A stretch of 64,000 nucleotides of DNA, taken from assembly GCF_027941955.1 (NCBI RefSeq), contig NZ_CP115960.1, positions 4,096,001 to 4,160,000 on the forward strand, written 5' to 3'. This document shows, piece by piece, positions 15,148 through 24,572 of the stretch; within the stretch, counting starts at the first letter, position 1; each line of letters opens with the position of its first letter. Position numbers and translations under genes: made by a program. The stretch is from Sphingomonas sp. 7/4-4 (lineage in GTDB: Bacteria; Pseudomonadota; Alphaproteobacteria; Sphingomonadales; Sphingomonadaceae). The notes beneath the pieces were generated by a model. The model had not been told where the DNA came from and made no database searches. It worked only from the letters and a program-made list of their open reading frames with translations.

Positions 15148-15537
15148 ATGGCACGTGAACCGCAGCGCATCAAACGCCGTGAGCGCAAGAACATCACCGC
15201 CGGCGTCGCCCATGTGAACGCCAGCTTCAACAACACGATGATCACCATCACCGATGCCCAGGGCAACGCCATTTCGTGGTCGTCCGCCGGCATGATGGGC
15301 TTCAAGGGCTCGCGCAAGTCGACCCCGTACGCAGCCCAGGTCGCCGCCGAGGATGCGGGCCGCAAGGCCGCCGAGCACGGCGTTCGCACCCTCGAGGTGG
15401 AAGTGAAGGGTCCGGGTTCGGGCCGCGAGAGCGCCCTGCGCGCCCTTCAGGCGGTCGGGTTCCAGATCACGTCGATCCGCGACGTGACGTCGATCCCGCA
15501 CAACGGCGTCCGTCCGTCGAAGCGTCGTCGCGTCTGA
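15148..15537 (+). CDS. rpsK: 30S ribosomal protein S11
   Basis: S11 lies on the platform of the 30S subunit near the E site. The 129-aa product contains the conserved HVNASFNNTMITITD and the C-terminal TSIPHNGVRPSKRRRV. It is 14 bp after rpsM and about 100 bp before rpoA; rpsD is absent from this operon, as usual in alphaproteobacteria. Confidence 0.98.
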   Translation: MAREPQRIKRRERKNITAGVAHVNASFNNTMITITDAQGNAISWSSAGMMGFKGSRKSTPYAAQVAAEDAGRKAAEHGVRTLEVEVKGPGSGRESALRALQAVGFQITSIRDVTSIPHNGVRPSKRRRV

Positions 15538-15540
15538 TTC

Positions 15541-15610
15541 GCCATCCTGTCCGGTTCACGGGCCCCGAGGGCGGGGTCCGGACCGGGCAGCAGTTACCCG
15601 GCAGGATGGC
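15541..15610 (+). other. Structured leader between rpsK and rpoA
   Basis: Nine-base arms GCCATCCTG (15541-15549) and CAGGATGGC (15602-15610) enclose two smaller hairpins (CCCCG/CGGGG at 15563-15576 and CCGGG/CCCGG at 15583-15601). This gives a multi-branched fold ending 28 bp before the rpoA start. It could tune rpoA expression relative to the r-proteins or be a processing site; no function is shown. Confidence 0.4.
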
Positions 15611-15638
15611 CCCGTCCTGCCCAAATATGAGGAAGCCC

Positions 15639-16709
15639 ATGTCGGTGAACCCTAAGAACTGGCAGGAACTCAAGAAGCCCAACGGCCTCGAAAAGAAGCC
15701 CGGCGGCGATCCCAAGCGCAAGTCGACCTTCGTGGCCGAGCCGCTCGAGCGCGGTTTCGGCCTTACGCTCGGCAATGCGCTGCGTCGCGTGTTGCTCTCG
15801 TCGCTCCAGGGCGCCGCGGTCACGTCGATCAAGATCGAGAACGTGCTCCACGAATTCTCGAGCCTCGCCGGCGTCCGCGAGGACGTGACGGACATCGTGC
15901 TCAACGTGAAGCAGATCGCCATCCGCATGCAGGGCGAAGGCCCGAAGCGGCTCCAGCTCTCGGCCACCGGCCCCGCTGAAGTCAAGGCGGGCGACATCGC
16001 GGTCTCGGGCGACATCGAAGTGATGAACCCCGAGCTGGTGATCTGCCACCTCGACGACGGCGCGACGCTCAACATGGAGCTGACCGCCGACACCGGAAAG
16101 GGCTATGTCCCCGCCCAGTCGAACCGTCCGGCGGATGCTCCGATCGGCCTGATCCCGGTCGACGCCCTGTACAGCCCGGTCCGCCAGGTTTCGTACAAGG
16201 TCGAGAACACCCGCGTCGGCCAGGAGCTCGATTACGACAAGCTCACGCTGACCGTCGAGACCGACGGCACGATCGCCCCGGAAGACGGCCTCGCCTACGC
16301 GGCGCGCATCCTCCAGGACCAGCTCGCTTTGTTCGTGCACTTCGACGATTCGGCGGTCACCCGCTCGGCACCGATCGGCATGGCGGCTCCGGCCGCTTCC
16401 GATGGCGGCGTCGCCTCGGGCGATACCGCGCAGATCAACCGTTACCTTCTCAAGAAGGTCGACGAGCTCGAACTGTCGGTGCGTTCGGCCAACTGCCTCA
16501 AGAACGACAACATCATCTATATCGGCGACCTGGTCCAGAAGACCGAAGCCGAGATGCTGCGCACCCCGAACTTCGGCCGCAAGTCCTTGAACGAGATCAA
16601 GGAAGTGCTGTCGAGCATGGGCCTGCGCCTCGGCATGGAAATCCCGGGCTGGCCGCCTGAGAACATCGAAGAGATGGCCAAGAAGCTCGAGCAGGAGATC
16701 ATGGGCTGA
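15639..16709 (+). CDS. rpoA: DNA-directed RNA polymerase subunit alpha
   Basis: The alpha subunit nucleates core polymerase and its C-terminal domain contacts activators and UP elements. The ATG at 15639 follows GAGGA by 5 bases and gives 356 aa (an in-frame ATG at 15627 lacks a better site). The N-terminal dimerisation domain has EPLERGFGLTLGNALRRVLL; the CTD has SVRSANCLKNDNIIYIGDL and the helix-hairpin-helix GRKSLNEIKEVL. Its usual partner rplQ is displaced 11.5 kb downstream. Confidence 0.97.
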   Translation: MSVNPKNWQELKKPNGLEKKPGGDPKRKSTFVAEPLERGFGLTLGNALRRVLLSSLQGAAVTSIKIENVLHEFSSLAGVREDVTDIVLNVKQIAIRMQGEGPKRLQLSATGPAEVKAGDIAVSGDIEVMNPELVICHLDDGATLNMELTADTGKGYVPAQSNRPADAPIGLIPVDALYSPVRQVSYKVENTRVGQELDYDKLTLTVETDGTIAPEDGLAYAARILQDQLALFVHFDDSAVTRSAPIGMAAPAASDGGVASGDTAQINRYLLKKVDELELSVRSANCLKNDNIIYIGDLVQKTEAEMLRTPNFGRKSLNEIKEVLSSMGLRLGMEIPGWPPENIEEMAKKLEQEIMG

Positions 16710-16824
16710 GCTGCACCGGGTTAGCCACGCTAACCCGGAGACAGCGAAGCCCGGCCGGCGGGCCGCAGGCCTGACCGACGACGCGGCTTTGCCGCGGCGG
16801 ACACCGGAGCGAAGTAACAGGAAG

Positions 16825-16851
16825 GGCCGTCCCGCGAGGGGCGGCCTTTTT
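16825..16851 (+). terminator. Rho-independent terminator after rpoA
   Basis: A 9-bp stem GGCCGTCCC/GGGCGGCC-type (16825-16833 with 16838-16846), GCGA loop and TTTTT. An additional hairpin CCGGGTTAG/CTAACCCGG lies at 16716-16738 directly after the rpoA stop. The remaining bases to 16951 hold no gene. Confidence 0.85.
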
Positions 16852-16951
16852 GTGGCTGCGGTGGCGGCCTAGACATGGGAGCAAGACCGCGTCACGATGA
16901 TGTCGTTGACAGTTCGGAGACATCGCTTCATCGGTCCCCCGCGAGTGAGAC

Positions 16952-17658
16952 ATGGATGAAAATGCCATCAAAGCAGCGGTTCTGACCCGCATCCGGCGCG
17001 AATGCCGCGGTCGCGACCTGCCAGTGGTGACCAGCGAGTTCTCGCTAAATGGGACGGGGATCAGGGCTGATCTCGCGGTGCTCGACACATGTTTCTACGG
17101 AGTAGAAATCAAGAGCGCAGCCGACAGCCTCAAGCGTCTACCGAGCCAGATGGAAGGCTACGCTCGCTATTTCGACCGTACGATCTTAATTGTGGCACCT
17201 AAGCATCTCAGAGGGCTTCGTGATATCGACCTACACGGAGCCTGCGTGTGGCGGCAGGAGTCACTTGGCGAGTGGCAGCAGCACGCGACGGGGAGGATCG
17301 CAGAATCGCCGGTCACTGGCTTCTGCATCTCCTGACCGCTGAGGATGAGCGCCGCGCTCTCCGCGTCTTGGAAAGTGTAGCCGGCGAATCCGATGACATG
17401 ATCGACGCCACTAAGCGCGCCCAATTCGAAGCAGCCTTCCGGCGCCGATATGCAGCGACGAGCGCTGCGTTCTGGGATGCTGTGCGTTCCCGCACCATAC
17501 GAGGTGAGGATGTTGCATTACTCAGTCGCTTCCACGCCGATCGCGAGCGCGCTCGAGCCTCGGCCGTCGCGGCCGAAGCCATGTGGGCAGATTGGGCCAC
17601 GCAGATGAACGCGGCCGCAGCAGCCATTCAGCCGCCCCAATCATCCTCAGTATCATAG
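16952..17658 (+). CDS. sce7726-family (PD-(D/E)xK nuclease-like) protein, apparent frameshift near 17290
   Basis: The first 110 residues match the sce7726 pattern: GIRADLAVLDTCFYGVEIKS contains the D...ExK nuclease core, followed by DSLKRLPSQMEGYARYFDR. The frame ends at 17335, but a second frame continues with the expected helical C-terminus (GHWLLHLLTAEDERRAL) to 17658; the joint lies around 17283-17310 and total length is one base short, so a single deletion explains it. Corrected length is about 235 aa. Members of this family are found in mobile DNA beside beta or sce7725-type genes, as here. The gene converges on and overlaps the beta-family gene by 31 bp. Confidence 0.7.
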
Positions 17659-18719
17659 AGACCTGCTTGGTCGCCGAAGAAGGTCTGTCGCTGCAGATGT
17701 AGATTGATGCGGACGGCCGTACTGCGTGCGGGAGTTTTTATGGCAGTGGTGTCGTTCCCTGCCGTCCGCTCGATCATTTGGGTGCCCCAGACCCGTAAGT
17801 TGGCATCAAAAAAACGATTGTTGTTGGCGTCCGTTGCCGCGATCAGCGCCTGTGCTCGGTTTCGATAACCTGCGAAGCCTTCTGTTTCCGTTCGGTAAAA
17901 CAACCACCAGCCGTCCAACGGATAGTCGATCCGAGGCTTCGGCAAGCCGCCGCCGCCGGTCTGCCGTTCGTAACGCGCGCTTCCCCGATCGCTGTAGATT
18001 AGGGTTCCGCCGATGAGTTGGTCGCGAACGGATCGGTAAAGTGTTCGTTCGTATATTTCCTGGTGGTTGATCGACGTGAAGTCAGCCGGAAACGAGGATG
18101 CCGAAATCGCAATTGCGGCGGATGGGCAGTGTTGCCGGATGGTATTACAGTAGCCAACGACCAGCACTGCTAATTGGAGCGGGTCACGCGACCCTTTCCC
18201 GAGGTCGAGCACGAAGCACGTATCGAGTCCGCCATTAGTCATTTGACCAACCGTCGCAGCCAGCGGCTGCAGACCCTGCAAGGCGCCGCTCCCGACCACG
18301 ATCGCGAGCCCCCGACCGAGTTCATGGAAGCGGCTTACCTGAACGCCAATCTGGGCAGCGTCACTAATCTGGATAGCGGGGATGAAATGAGGTCGGGCGG
18401 TAATAAAAGAACACCAATTGCCATACCCTCCAGCAGACTGCCGTAACGCTGCAAGTTCGGCATGCACCGGGCGAGGTTTGTCGGTTAGTTCGGCCGCGTC
18501 GATTGAGACGATCGTCGGCCGAGGGCCGTACGCCTCCGCCAAACGCTCAAGCCCCTTCTCCAGCAAATTGGCGGCCAGCCAAGGTCGGAGACCGATGACC
18601 GGCAGCATGCGATCTTTCGTCTTGTTCGGCAGTTCCTGCAGCGCCCGCATCTCCGCCGGTCGCAATGAGAGTAGCGGAAGGTAAGGAATCGTAGCGAATG
18701 AGCGGAGCGCGGCCATCAA
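17628..18719 (-). CDS. Beta-family protein (phage/defence-associated, function unknown)
   Basis: The 363-aa protein begins YLPLLSLRPAEMRALQELPNKTKDRMLPVIGL after a short lead, the pattern (Y-P-L...E..AL..L..K.KD...P.I) typical of the beta/sce7725 group. The middle holds hydrophobic strands consistent with a TIM-barrel-like fold (TIVSIDAAEL, GLAIVVGSG, CFVLDLGKG). No catalytic motif is known to me. Its start overlaps the stop of the upstream ImmA/IrrE gene by 4 bp (ATGA), so the two form an operon. Family assignment is by recall of the N-terminal pattern. Confidence 0.65.
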   Translation of the reverse strand: MMAALRSFATIPYLPLLSLRPAEMRALQELPNKTKDRMLPVIGLRPWLAANLLEKGLERLAEAYGPRPTIVSIDAAELTDKPRPVHAELAALRQSAGGYGNWCSFITARPHFIPAIQISDAAQIGVQVSRFHELGRGLAIVVGSGALQGLQPLAATVGQMTNGGLDTCFVLDLGKGSRDPLQLAVLVVGYCNTIRQHCPSAAIAISASSFPADFTSINHQEIYERTLYRSVRDQLIGGTLIYSDRGSARYERQTGGGGLPKPRIDYPLDGWWLFYRTETEGFAGYRNRAQALIAATDANNNRFFDANLRVWGTQMIERTAGNDTTAIKTPARSTAVRINLHLQRQTFFGDQAGLYDTEDDWGG

Positions 18720-19726
18720 TCGTTTCCTAGCTTGATGCCCATTGCCGCGCGTGAAACCTGGAAACGATCTGCCAACTCGTCTCGATAGTTTGAGATGCCT
18801 AATTTTTCGGCTGTAGCGATAGCTTCACGGATGGCCTTGGTTGGCATGACAATATCTGCTGCCAAACGGTTAGCCTCCCACTCGATTTGGTCGCTCTGGT
18901 TCGATCGGTAAAGGGCGTCATCTGTGATGCCGGCGCCAATATGGTCCCGATGGAGCAAGAAATGAGCGATTTCATGCGCGACTGTGAACCGCTGCCGACC
19001 GGCGCTATCATGGCGATTGACCTTGATGATATAGCTGCCGGCACCATCGGGCCGGATCTCGCCAGATTTACCCGGGTCAAGTGTGGCAGCTTTTACCGTC
19101 AAGCCAAAATGTCGCGCCAAACCTGCAAGATCCACGGGTGTCTGTTCTTGGAAACGGAGGACGGCCGCACGATCAGCGTCGCTTAGCTTGCGCCAAGCGT
19201 AGCTCTCACTGCTCATCTGCGTTCCCTCTTCTAATTCAGCCTCAGCGATATCATCCTCATCAAGCTCGTCGTCGGCAGGATTGCCAATCAGTAGTGTATC
19301 GATCTGTTCACGGATGAGTTGCTCGAGCCGCTCAGGCGAGATTACCCGCAACGCCACCGTTTCGGCGCGCTGCACCAAGAGCTGCTCGGCGCTTGTCGCC
19401 ATATATGTCTCGACCGCACCAGTGGCCGCCGGAACAGCCGCTTTCTTGGCTGTCGCTTCAGCCATCTTCATGAAGGCGCGCCATCCAATGATCGCCAAAG
19501 CGCCTACAGCGAGCGCGACGACGGCAAGGATGATGGTGACTGCGCTTAGTACGACCGCAGCCAAGTCAGTATAGCTGATGTTCTCAGGTAGAATGTTGAT
19601 CTGCCCTTGGAACATGGCGGCCGTCACGAATGAGGCAATCACCGCGCTAAGAATCGGTACTCCGATCGTCCATCGCAACGAGGGCGGCTGGCGCTGGTCG
19701 TTTCTGTCGCTGCTCTCGATCGTCAT
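18716..19726 (-). CDS. Membrane-anchored ImmA/IrrE-type metallopeptidase
   Basis: The 336-aa protein has two transmembrane helices (about 20-39 and 54-81), an acidic linker (150-170, DDELDEDDIAEAELEE) and a C-terminal ImmA/IrrE domain with zinc motif HEIAH at 251-255 and third ligand E284 in EWEANRLAADIVMP. ImmA/IrrE peptidases cleave repressors or anti-sigma-like regulators in phage and ICE control, and they also occur in defence and toxin-antitoxin loci. A two-TM anchored version is unusual and suggests sensing at the membrane. It is the first gene of an operon with the beta-family gene. Confidence 0.8.
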   Translation of the reverse strand: MTIESSDRNDQRQPPSLRWTIGVPILSAVIASFVTAAMFQGQINILPENISYTDLAAVVLSAVTIILAVVALAVGALAIIGWRAFMKMAEATAKKAAVPAATGAVETYMATSAEQLLVQRAETVALRVISPERLEQLIREQIDTLLIGNPADDELDEDDIAEAELEEGTQMSSESYAWRKLSDADRAAVLRFQEQTPVDLAGLARHFGLTVKAATLDPGKSGEIRPDGAGSYIIKVNRHDSAGRQRFTVAHEIAHFLLHRDHIGAGITDDALYRSNQSDQIEWEANRLAADIVMPTKAIREAIATAEKLGISNYRDELADRFQVSRAAMGIKLGND

Positions 19727-19861
19727 AAGGCACGCTTACCGCATATGCCGCACGACGTCATCTTTGCTGCAGTCCTTCGAGGACAACGGCAGATCTCATC
19801 AGTTCACCGAAAGCTTTAAGGCGATCAGCGGATGCAAGAGGTCTCCATACGTCCAGATTTA

Positions 19862-20240
19862 AACCAAATAGGTGAATTTCTTTGACACCGTCACGCTAAT
19901 CTGGTACAAATCAAGAACATTGCCGTTCTGCGCCTCGATCGTGCGGGCGGCATTTTCGTTTGTGGGGAGCGTGGGTCATGGCGGCGAGGCGAGGAGCGGG
20001 GCTCCGCCGGTGGGGCGGGGCGTGCGGCAGGACAAGAACGGCAAGGCGCAGGTGATCCGGGCGACGGGGCGCTGGTCGCAGGAGGCGGAGGCTAGGTTTC
20101 TCGGCGACCTGGCGGCGACCGCCAATGTGCGCGCGGCGGCCGCGGCGGCGGGGTTCTCGACCACCGCCATCTACAAGAGGCGGACGGCGTGGCCGGGGTT
20201 CGGGGCGGCGGGGGATGCGGCGCTCGACCAGGGCTATGCG
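19862..20240 (+). repeat. Left 379-bp direct repeat containing a truncated terS
   Basis: Bases 19862-20240 match 25929-26306 with scattered substitutions. The repeat includes a promoter-like TTGACA (19882) N17 TACAAA (19905) and the first third of a small-terminase gene (RWSQEAEARFLGDLAATANV...). Homology stops at GGGCTATGCG, where the stop codon of the minus-strand DUF2182 gene begins, so the terS copy is truncated there (GYAS then stop). Confidence 0.85.
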
Positions 20241-20242
20241 AG

Positions 20243-20979
20243 CTAACCAATCATCAAGGCAGCTCCCCAGAGAATCATCGCAATGCCGGCAATCGCTGCA
20301 AGCCAACGGCCGCCGGGAAGAAGCTTCTCCGCTGCAACAACCAGGGTCAGCCCGGCTATCCAAATGAGGTTCATGACGCCGCCGACGAATAACAGTGCCA
20401 TCAGCAACCAGCAGCAGCCAACGCAATAGGCACCGTGCAACAGGCCGAGCCGGAGAGCGCCAAATGCGCCCGGGCGATAGTGGCGGCTGAGAAATTGCGC
20501 AGGCGACCTGCAGCGGCCCAGGCAGGCGTTCTTGAGCGGCGAGAGCTGGTAGAGTCCTGCAATGATCAGCAGCGCCGCTGCGGCCCGGCGGTTGCCGATC
20601 GCCATCGACATCGGAGAGATGAGCCAGGATTGCAGCGCTCCAGCGATCACCGCGAAGCCAAGCCAGCATGCGAGATAGCCGCCGAGGAAGGCGGCCGTGG
20701 GGGCGGGGTCTCGATGCCCTTCGAGCGCCGGTGCACCTGGGCGTAGATCAGGATGGTGGGGGCCGCGGCCGGGATCATCATCGCGACCATCATCACCCAC
20801 CACATTGCGGCAACGGTCGCGAAGCCGGGCGGTGCCATGGCCATGCCTTGCATCATGGGCATTCCGGCACCCGACAGGAGATAGGCCCAGGCAAGCAACG
20901 CCAGCAGGGCAAGTCCCAGGATCGTCACCGCGCGACTGCGCAGCGCGATCCGCTCGGCGACGGTCGACGGCGCGCTCAG
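20243..20979 (-). CDS. DUF2182 predicted metal-binding membrane protein, apparent frameshift near 20700
   Basis: The N-terminal half reads MPMMQGMAMAPPGFATVAAMWWVMMVAMMIPAAAP in one frame (Met-rich, AMMxP motif of DUF2182) and the C-terminal half (GLLHGAYCVGCCWLLMALLF) in another; the joint is in a GGGGCGGGG run near 20700. Length is one base short of whole codons. The most natural start is a CTG at 20979 overlapping the stop of the upstream DUF1326 gene; the first GTG is at 20928. Several TM helices and CxGCC suggest metal handling. DUF1326-DUF2182 pairs are a known conserved couple. Confidence 0.75.
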
Positions 20980-21611
20980 CTGCGCACCACTCCGTGGCTG
21001 CTGAGGTGGAGATTGGCGAACTGGCCGTAGCTGTTGCCAAATTCCACCTGCATCGGCCCGCCGGTCGTCCGGCTCGAGGCGCTCCCGATATCCGCGACTT
21101 CATATTCGAAGCCCGCGGGAAGAACGATCTGCGCCCGCGACTCCTCGCCGCTGACCTTGTTGCGGATCGGCTCGCCCGTCATCTCGACATAGCCCGAAAC
21201 GCTCAGCCGGCCGCGTCGACCCTCGACGTCGACCTCAAAATCGATGTCGGTGAACACGGGCGCGTGCATGGTCGTGATGGTCGAGGCATAGACCGCGAAC
21301 ATGGTTGCGAACGGATCGGTGTCCTGGCCCGTCATGATCCGCAACAACGCATCGCGTTGGGCCTCGTCGGCCCGCTTGTCGACAAACGCCAGCGCCTCGC
21401 CATTGCCCTCATGGATCGCGCCTGGCCATTTGAAGATGGCGCCAATCCTCAGCCCATCCAGGCGGGTTTCCCCATGATGGCCTTCGTCGATCTGGATGCC
21501 GGCAACCGCGTGGCAGTGGCCTTTGTCAGGTAACGCATTGAACTGACAGTTGCAGCCGTACTCGCAGGTGCAGTTGACCAGCTCGCGGCCCTTGAATTCC
21601 CAATGAGTCAT
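20976..21611 (-). CDS. DUF1326 domain protein
   Basis: The 211-aa protein has the signature Cys motif near the N-terminus (VNCTCEYGCNCQF), typical of DUF1326, and otherwise a beta-rich soluble domain. Its partner DUF2182 follows directly with overlapping codons. The biochemical role is unknown; the clustered cysteines suggest metal or redox handling. No signal peptide is visible. It is the first gene of the pair and lies back to back with the TonB receptor gene (332-bp spacer). Confidence 0.8.
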   Translation of the reverse strand: MTHWEFKGRELVNCTCEYGCNCQFNALPDKGHCHAVAGIQIDEGHHGETRLDGLRIGAIFKWPGAIHEGNGEALAFVDKRADEAQRDALLRIMTGQDTDPFATMFAVYASTITTMHAPVFTDIDFEVDVEGRRGRLSVSGYVEMTGEPIRNKVSGEESRAQIVLPAGFEYEVADIGSASSRTTGGPMQVEFGNSYGQFANLHLSSHGVVRS

Positions 21612-21797
21612 GGCGGCCTCCGCCGAGAGGAATGCCGCTTCCTTAGCATAGTCTACTTCGCTTTCGGAATCGTAATCCGCGATGGGTTTACCGGGCGGGC
21701 GCAGGGGGCCTGGTTATCGGTGCGCTCGGGGCGCTATTTGATCGGCTGAACAGGTAATCGATTTTCAGCCGGTGCCGGTATACCTCCAGGCGATAGG

Positions 21798-21813
21798 TAT
21801 AACCTTAGTTATA
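21798..21813. promoter_or_regulatory. TATAAC-N4-GTTATA palindrome upstream of the TonB receptor
   Basis: Perfect 6-bp inverted arms (TATAAC CTTA GTTATA), flanked by G and T, 131 bp before the receptor ATG in the 332-bp gap (21612-21943) that otherwise shows no gene. An almost identical site lies at 25774-25789 upstream of the exported protein gene. Likely a shared operator. Confidence 0.6.
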
Positions 21814-21943
21814 TCATCCTAGGCGCGCATCGTAGTTGGATATGTCGGGATTTGTGTCGAAACGACACCAGTAACGTCGATTAGGTATTCCTACTAGGCA
21901 ACATATATCTTGGTGAAGTATCTACGATTTGGTAGATTAAGCG

Positions 21944-24488
21944 ATGGGGTACCCGAGATATTTCAGGGTGACACTTTGTCTTCCTCTTTGGCTTGTGGCC
22001 GTGCAGCCGGCAAGGGCAGACAAAACGGATGGCCCTCAGGATCAGCAGCCGCAGACTGCCGATGACATCGTCGTTTACGGCCCCCGGCTGGGCGTGTTGC
22101 CGGGGGTCCCTCCGGAAAACGAGCTCAACGAAGGCGATATCGCGGCGTACGGCGCCAACAGCGTCGGCGACCTGCTCGATCAGGTGGGCGGCGCGGCCGA
22201 TGCGTCCGGGGAAGGCCCCGTGGTCCTGATCAATGGCCGGGAAACCAGCGGCCTGAACACGATAAACGACCTCCCGACCGAGGCAATTCGCAAGATCCAG
22301 GTGTTGCCGCGACGCGTGGCCGGTCGGCTGGGCGAACGTCCGACCCGGCGGGTGATCAATGTGGTGCTCAAGAATGACCACCGGCAGATCACCGGAAATG
22401 CCGAGGAGTTTCGCAACCGCCGGTGCGGGGCGGAGCTACAAAGCCGAGATCAACTTGTTGCGGCTGAAGGGCGGCAATCGCGACAGCCTGGTTTTCCGCA
22501 GCGAACGCGTCGATCCGCTGTTCGAAGGCGACCGCGACATCGTCAGCGAGCCATTGACGGCACCCTATGACAGTCGCGGCAATATCTTCGCGTCGACGAT
22601 CCTGGGAGCGGAGATCGATCCGGCGTTGAGCGCGCTGGCGGGACAAAGGGTCATTGTCGCACCGGTTCCGGCCGGCAACGCGGCGCCGACCCTGGGTGCG
22701 CTGGCAGCCAATGGCAACCGGCCCAATTTTACCGATGTTCGCGATTTTCGCACGCTTGCCGCCGGCAAGCGCATCTTCTCGGTGAACGGCAATATTGCGC
22801 GACAATGGGGGAAGACGGCGCTCTCGCTCAACGCGCGCGCGGAATGGGCGAACACGGACTCGCAATCGGGCCTTGCGGGCGTGTCGCTGACGCTGCCGGC
22901 CGGGTCGCCGTTTTCGCCGTTCACGCGCGATGTCAGGATCGCGCGCTACGTTGGCGACGCGCTGCGCCAGCAGGGCCACAACGCCAATCTCGAGCTTGGC
23001 GGCGATTTCACGACGCCGATCGGCGGCTGGAACCTGCGCCTTGCCGGAAACTGGCAACACCTTGCCGCCAGGACCGATAGCCAGGCGGCCTTCGATCCCG
23101 CCCCGCTCCAGGCCGCGATCAGCGCCGGCACGGTCGATCCGTTCGGCGCGTTGCCCGCCGGCCTGACACTGACCCGGTACAATTTTTCACGTTCGCGCAG
23201 CGACAATGCGTCGCTGCGGGCGACGCTCTCCGGGCGAGTGCTGGAGCTGCCGGCGGGCGCGATGCGCGCCGCGGTGACGGCGGCGGTACGGACGGATCGG
23301 CTCGACGGGCGGTGGGAGTTCCTGTCGGTGCCGAACGCGACGGGGTTCACGCGAAACGAAGCCGCACTTTCGGGCAACCTTCAGGTTCCGCTCCTCAGCG
23401 ACAAGTCGCCGATCGGCGATCTGGAACTGGACCTCAATGGAGCGATCCGCAGGCTCAACCGGATCGGGACCGTCGAGGATTTCGGCGCCGGCCTGGCGTG
23501 GCAACCGGCTGGATCGCTGAATTTCCGCGGCGCGTTCGACATGCAACGGCTGGCGCCCTCGGCCCAGACGCTCAGCGACCCGCAGATCGTCTATGAAAAT
23601 TACCGTATCTTCGACTTCGTCACCGGACAGACGGTCCAGGTCCGCTACATTACCGGGGGCAACCCCGATTTGCCCGTTGCCCGGCGCAGGATCTGGTCGG
23701 TCGGGGGCACCTATCTGCCCTTCGACAGCGCCAATCTCATCCTGACCGCCGAATATTCCAGCCGGCGAACGACGAGTCTCCAGTCGACGCTCCCTCCCGT
23801 CAACGCGCAGGTCCAGACGGCATTTCCCGATCGCTTCGTTCGCGACGCCAACGGCGTTCTGACGATCGTCGACAGCCGGCCGGTCGCGTTCGCGTACGAC
23901 AATAGCGACCAATTGCACGCGCGGATCGACTTTCATGGTTCGCTCGGAAAGCCCGGCCCGGAACGCGCGGCCGGCTCGCGCAGCGATTCCGACGGCGCCT
24001 TTTCCTTCGACGGCCGGCCGCGCTTCAATTTCAGTATCGAGCACAATTGGATTCTCCGCAGCGTGCGCCGTGCCCAGCTCGGCCTGCCCGAGATCGATCT
24101 GCTGGCCGGGGAGCGACTGGATATGGCGGAGGCCTGGCCCGGCACACCGTCCGGGTTTCGGCCAATCTCGCCGGCCGGGGCGTGGGGATGCAGCTTTACG
24201 GTACCTGGCGCAGCGAAACGCTGATCAAGTCGTCCGAGACTCCTCGCCAAGCGACCTGTTTTTTCCCCGCAGACCAATATGGATATGCGGCTTTTCGCCG
24301 ATCTCGGCACGCTGGTGCCGGGCAACGCTGTTCTGAAAGGCGCGCGCTTGTCGCTGGCGGTGACCAATTTGCTGGATTCGAAGCAGCGGGTTCGTGATGG
24401 CAACGGACTGACACCGATACGGTATCAGCCCTATCTGCTGAACCCGCTCGGGCGCGTGATCACGATCGGACTTCGCAAGGTATTCTGA
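21944..24488 (+). pseudogene. TonB-dependent receptor, broken by about three frameshifts
   Basis: The parts join into one outer-membrane receptor of about 848 aa. A signal peptide (MGYPRYFRVTLCLPLWLVAV) is followed by a plug with GPVVLINGRETSG and IRKIQVLPRRVAGRLGERPT, a style common in sphingomonads, then a long beta-barrel, and a C-terminal strand ending GRVITIGLRKVF with terminal Phe. Frame changes occur near 22404, 24130 and 24255 (the last in a T6C4 run). Because indels are frequent in this window the gene may be intact in reality. No classical TonB box was identified with certainty. It faces an exported protein across a shared terminator and shares its upstream palindrome, so the two are probably co-regulated. 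Confidence 0.75.
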
Positions 24489-24516
24489 GCCGATCCGCGC
24501 TGGCCGCCGCCGGAAT

Positions 24517-24548
24517 CAAAAGCCCCGCCAGTGTTCCCTGGCGAGGCT
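24517..24548. terminator. Bidirectional terminator between receptor and exported protein
   Basis: Stem AGCCCCGCCAG (24521-24531) with CTGGCGAGGCT (24538-24548), one mismatch; AAAA on the left gives a T-tract for the minus-strand gene and CTCTT on the right serves the plus strand. Confidence 0.65.
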
Positions 24549-24572
24549 CTTGAAGTCGGTAAGCCGGCTAAA

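Noticed and set aside
21944..24488. TonB receptor as a proven pseudogene
   Set aside because: The three breaks are one-base changes in a window full of such indels, so loss of function cannot be claimed with confidence.
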